Shown here: piece after piece, positions 42,456 to 44,753 of the stretch
Position numbering within the stretch: the first letter of the stretch is position 1
How the letters are laid out: the number at the start of each line of letters is the position of its first letter
Source of the DNA: Pseudomonadota bacterium
Lineage (GTDB): Bacteria; Pseudomonadota; Gammaproteobacteria; Burkholderiales; Methylophilaceae
Assembly (NCBI GenBank): GCA_029782295.1
Contig: JAKOVB010000091.1
Location: 1 to 44,753, forward strand
Reading direction: 5' to 3'
DNA length: 44,753 nt
The notes under the pieces: generated by a model
Databases searched by the model: none
What the model was told of the DNA's origin: nothing
Seen by the model: the letters and a program-made list of their open reading frames with translations, nothing else
Position numbers and translations under genes: made by a program

Positions 42456-42851
42456 ATGTCTATGAGTCCTGAGATACTCGATCGTGGGCGTGACCTGGCC
42501 CGAGAGCTGCGCACGGAAGGGCGCAAGGCCGATGCCCAGGTCGTGGATGCGCTGCTGAAGGCGGCGGAGGTGGCAGAAGGCAAGACCCCCTATCTGACCA
42601 CCGGTCAGGTGGCCCGGCGCCTCGGTGTCAGCCGCCAGACCGTGGTGAACTGGGTCAGCCAGGGAATTCTTCCGGGAGTGCGGCTGGGCGGCCGGACGAT
42701 GATTCCGGTGGCGGTGTTCGAGCGCTTCGCTCGCCTGGAAGGCATCCTGGATGAGATGGATGCCGAGCGTGCTCCCGGCGAACCGGAAGAAGTCGCTGAA
42801 GTTGTGCATCGCGGTCGTGAGGGATGGACGTGGCCGGATCGCGACAACTGA
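42456..42851 (+). CDS. MerR/excisionase-type HTH antitoxin
   Basis: The 131-aa protein has a helical N-terminus (RGRDLARELRTEGRKADAQVVDALLKAAEVA) then a HTH_17/MerR-like DNA-binding domain (YLTTGQVARRLGVSRQTVVNWVSQGILPGVRLGGRTMIPVAVFERF). The acidic tail (DEMDAERAPGEPEEVAEV) is likely to wrap the toxin. It overlaps the PIN-domain gene by 28 nt. ATG 42456 follows GGAGG. Confidence 0.82.
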   Translation: MSMSPEILDRGRDLARELRTEGRKADAQVVDALLKAAEVAEGKTPYLTTGQVARRLGVSRQTVVNWVSQGILPGVRLGGRTMIPVAVFERFARLEGILDEMDAERAPGEPEEVAEVVHRGREGWTWPDRDN

Positions 42852-43249
42852 GGGCGGTGCTCGACACCAGTGTGCTCCTGAGCGCCGATCGCAGACCGCT
42901 GTTGTTTCTCGCTGCCAATCACGCCTACACCATCGTCACCAGCGACTACATCGCCGAGGAGGTCACGCGCAAGCTGGTGGAAATGGGCTGGAGTGCGCCC
43001 AAGGCGGAAGCATTGCTGGCGGCGATGGATGAACTGGCGGAGGTCGTTGACTACCGTCAGGTCACGGGTGGAAGCTACGACCTGTGGCTGAAGGACCCGG
43101 ACGATCACCCGATCATGGCCACCGCCTTGGTCGGCAGGGCGGACTATGTCGTGACGTGGAACGTGAAGGACTTCCCGCCCAAGCAGCGCTTCGCAGGCGT
43201 CACCATCATCACTCCCGATGGGTTTCTGCGCCTGCTCGGAGCGGGTTAG
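42824..43249 (+). CDS. PIN-domain ribonuclease toxin
   Basis: The 141-aa PIN-domain protein keeps the acidic active-site residues: VLDTSVLLSA (first Asp), SDYIAEEVTRKL (Glu), KDPDDHPIMATAL (Asp) and ADYVVTWNVKDF (last Asp). PIN toxins cleave specific RNAs and are neutralised by a partner antitoxin, here the overlapping HTH gene. Start ATG 42824 lies inside the antitoxin's 3' end. Confidence 0.88.
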   Translation: MDVAGSRQLRAVLDTSVLLSADRRPLLFLAANHAYTIVTSDYIAEEVTRKLVEMGWSAPKAEALLAAMDELAEVVDYRQVTGGSYDLWLKDPDDHPIMATALVGRADYVVTWNVKDFPPKQRFAGVTIITPDGFLRLLGAG

Positions 43250-43436
43250 ACAGGTACTGCCGGCAGGCAGCTTGTGCGACACCGTGCGAAACCTACCGTA
43301 CCTGGCTGCCTGGCAGCGTCCGGCAACGGTTACAGCGAAGCAGACAGGCGATTGCGCCGAGCGATGGATGCAGGCAACCGAACCATGAGATGCACAGCCA
43401 CCTGATCCCTGAACTTGATGCCAAGGAGCCAGACCG

Positions 43437-44051
43437 ATGAACGACGCCATGTTTGCCGAACTTCTCGAGAGTGTTCGTGAAGGTATGGCCATCCTGCGTG
43501 GGGAGGCGGAACCCTCGCGCGCCACGACCATCACGTTGGAGCAGGCGCTGGCGCATGAACCTGTGAAACCCAGGCGCGTGGCCACCACCATCCGCCTTCC
43601 CGACCTCGTGCACCACATGCTGCGGCAGCAGGCCGAACGCGAAGGCGCCTCCCTGAACGCGCTCATCGTTCGCGTGTTGACCGGGTACATCGAGCAGATG
43701 CTGGCTGCCGCCGGGCAGAAGCTCCTCGACCACATTGCAGTGGATGAGAAAGTCATGGTCGGCCAGCCTGTGATCCGGGGCACGCGCTTGACGGTCAAGT
43801 ACATCCTCAATCTCCTTAGCCACGGTGCGACGATCGCTGCGATTCTGGGTGAGTACGACGGGCTGACCAACGACGACATCCAGGCCTGCATCCTGTTTGC
43901 ACAGTTGGCTGAGCAGCAGAGCGCTGACGGCGGTTCACTCGACGATGTCATTGAGGACCTCGCCCTCAGACGGGCGATGGACGAAGGACTGGACTCGGGC
44001 ATGGCGACGCGCGACAAAGTCTTTCGGCTGCTGAGGGATGGAGAGGAGTAG
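43437..44051 (+). CDS. Ribbon-helix-helix and DUF433 fusion, antitoxin-like
   Basis: In this 204-aa protein, residues about 47-85 form a ribbon-helix-helix (RRVATTIRLPDLVHHMLRQQAEREGASLNALIVRVLTGYI). About 97-160 form a DUF433 domain (IAVDEKVMVGQPVIRGTRLTVKYILNLLSHGATIAAILGEYDGLTNDDIQACILFA). DUF433 proteins are usually stand-alone antitoxins paired with a DUF5615 PIN-like toxin; none follows here. AAGGAG precedes ATG 43437. The 187 nt before it hold no gene. It ends 6 nt from the convergent excisionase-like gene. Confidence 0.8.
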   Translation: MNDAMFAELLESVREGMAILRGEAEPSRATTITLEQALAHEPVKPRRVATTIRLPDLVHHMLRQQAEREGASLNALIVRVLTGYIEQMLAAAGQKLLDHIAVDEKVMVGQPVIRGTRLTVKYILNLLSHGATIAAILGEYDGLTNDDIQACILFAQLAEQQSADGGSLDDVIEDLALRRAMDEGLDSGMATRDKVFRLLRDGEE

Positions 44052-44057
44052 GAGAGT

Positions 44058-44273
44058 TCAGCCATGCTTGTTCAACTCGACCGCAGCGCGATGCCGGGCG
44101 AGGAAGCGTTCGAACTCGGCGAGCTCGATCCGGGTCACGCTGCCGACGCGATAGGCGGCGAGATCGCCGCGTTCGATCCAGCGCAGCACGGTACGCTTGG
44201 ACACGCCCATACGTTCGGCGACATCGTCGGGTTTGAGCATCGTTGTCGTGGAAGTGAGAGCAGTAGTAGACAT
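44058..44273 (-). CDS. Excisionase-family HTH protein
   Basis: The 71-aa protein is a HTH_17/excisionase-type DNA-binding domain (MLKPDDVAERMGVSKRTVLRWIERGDLAAYRVGSVTRIELAEFERFLARHR). GGAGG lies 6 nt before ATG 44273. Such proteins direct excision of integrated elements or act as small regulators. No integrase is seen nearby. A GGGCG-AAAA-CGCCC hairpin (44299-44312) lies in its 5' leader region. Confidence 0.82.
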   Translation of the reverse strand: MSTTALTSTTTMLKPDDVAERMGVSKRTVLRWIERGDLAAYRVGSVTRIELAEFERFLARHRAAVELNKHG

Positions 44274-44325
44274 AAGAGACCTCCGAATGACCAGAATGGG
44301 GCGAAAACGCCCGTTTGGGTGACAT

Positions 44326-44363
44326 AAAAAGACCGGAGCACGCTGGTTTGGCGTGTTCCGGTC
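44326..44363 (-). terminator. Rho-independent terminator, minus strand
   Basis: A 13-bp stem (44331-44343 with 44351-44363, starting GACCGGA, one wobble) is followed on the minus strand by TTTTTAT. It would stop transcription entering from the right, upstream of the excisionase-like gene. Confidence 0.7.
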
Positions 44364-44412
44364 TCCAAAGGAGTGGCATTCAGGCTATCAGTTTTTTACA
44401 CTTGGTGGGTGT

Positions 44413-44453
44413 CGACGCCCGTCGCTCCCGTTCCAAGTAATTTTGGGGTGACA
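44413..44453 (-). repeat. Right copy of the 22-bp inverted repeat with subterminal palindrome
   Basis: Bases 44432-44453 are the exact inverse of 4229-4250, and 44413-44430 equal 4258-4275 in the same orientation. The two sites bracket about 40 kb. Bases outside the two repeats (CTCAATCC on the left, GAACACTC on the right) do not match, so no target duplication is seen. Confidence 0.7.
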
Positions 44454-44461
44454 GAACACTC

Positions 44462-44498
44462 GAAAGCCTGATGACAAAATCGTCGGGCTTTCTTTTTT
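44462..44498 (+). terminator. Rho-independent terminator, plus strand
   Basis: A 13-bp stem (44462-44474 with 44480-44492, starting GAAAGCC, two wobble pairs) and loop CAAAA are followed by six T. It lies just outside the right inverted repeat. Confidence 0.75.
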
Positions 44499-44500
44499 GG

Positions 44501-44541
44501 TTCGGCCATTTCACCGAAGAATCTTCGGCAAAATGGCCGAA
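44501..44541. repeat. Inverted repeat with 20-bp arms
   Basis: TTCGGCCATTT..CCGAAGA and its near-complement (2 mismatches) form a long stem immediately after the terminator. Function is unknown. The remaining 212 nt to the window end show no supportable gene; two minus-strand frames there look spurious. Confidence 0.6.
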
Positions 44542-44753
44542 TCGCAGAATCACCCGTCTTGGCTACTATGAACATCCGTTCGCTTTCTTGGGGTCGAGGG
44601 CTTCGTGAAGACCTTCTGATCGGGTTTTGAGCGCTGGATTCGATCGGCCCAGAGGGCCCGGTCAGGCCTGAAGATGACGGCCTGCGACGAAACATGGTCG
44701 CTGAAAAGTGTCGAACAAGCCCCGAATTGGAGCACAGAAGCGCCAAATGGGCG

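Noticed and set aside
41483-42583. 366-codon minus-strand open frame
   Set aside because: It is antisense to the AbrB and RHH genes and has no recognisable domain.
42605-44065. 486-codon minus-strand open frame opposite the toxin-antitoxin genes
   Set aside because: It has low-complexity Ser/Arg-rich translation with no family features. The plus-strand frames are recognised PIN, HTH and DUF433 proteins with ribosome-binding sites.
44396-44746. 116-codon minus-strand frame at the window end
   Set aside because: It covers the inverted repeat and terminator; composition is Ser/Arg/Pro-rich and not protein-like.

Overview
The window is a GC-rich bacterial chromosome segment. It most resembles a Chloroflexota (Anaerolineae/Caldilinea-like) genome or metagenome contig. 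That placement is inference. It rests on the lipoprotein tether built of VVKET repeats, an oligosaccharide-type Opp transporter, a cytosolic sugar-binding-domain hybrid histidine kinase with a C-terminal AraC domain, and many IS21/IS1-like insertions. No rRNA, tRNA or CRISPR array was seen.

Layout. (1) 1-4052: a complete IS21-family element (istA/istB with multiple terminal repeats; the window opens at its left tip), a broken integrase-core transposase, and a HigB/HigA-type toxin-antitoxin pair. (2) 4053-8171: an intergenic block with strong palindromes, an AI-2E-type permease lacking its N-terminus, an intact long IS1-like transposase, and an esterase lipoprotein whose 3' end has been replaced by IS sequence. 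(3) 8309-36630, all on the minus strand: a glycan-utilisation locus and neighbours. Read in the direction of transcription it runs: hybrid sensor/regulator, DeoR repressor, GH29-like protein, solute-binding lipoprotein, OppB, OppC, OppD, URO-D-family protein, OppF, GH78, GH106, DUF5703, GH78-like, DUF5703. Spacings are mostly -4 to +10 nt. A decayed IS1-like copy and a DUF234-type ATPase lie upstream. (4) 36751-44273: a plasmid-like module with a secreted SH3 protein, a replication-initiator-like protein with an internal 84-bp tandem repeat, a divergent GxxExxY protein, a ParR-like protein and a ParM-like actin on the minus strand. Divergently there are an AbrB/ribbon-helix-helix pair, an HTH/PIN toxin-antitoxin pair and a ribbon-helix-helix-DUF433 fusion. 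An excisionase-like gene and terminators close the module.

How it works together (inference): the lipoprotein and Opp transporter bring in rhamnose- or fucose-rich oligosaccharides. The glycosidases lack signal peptides and would trim them in the cytoplasm. A DeoR repressor and a cytosolic LacI-sensor/histidine-kinase/AraC protein would regulate the locus according to internal sugar. The right-hand module looks like the replication, partition and maintenance region of an integrated plasmid or mobile element. A 22-bp inverted repeat with a shared subterminal palindrome at about 4.23 kb and 44.45 kb brackets about 40 kb, but no target-site duplication was seen.
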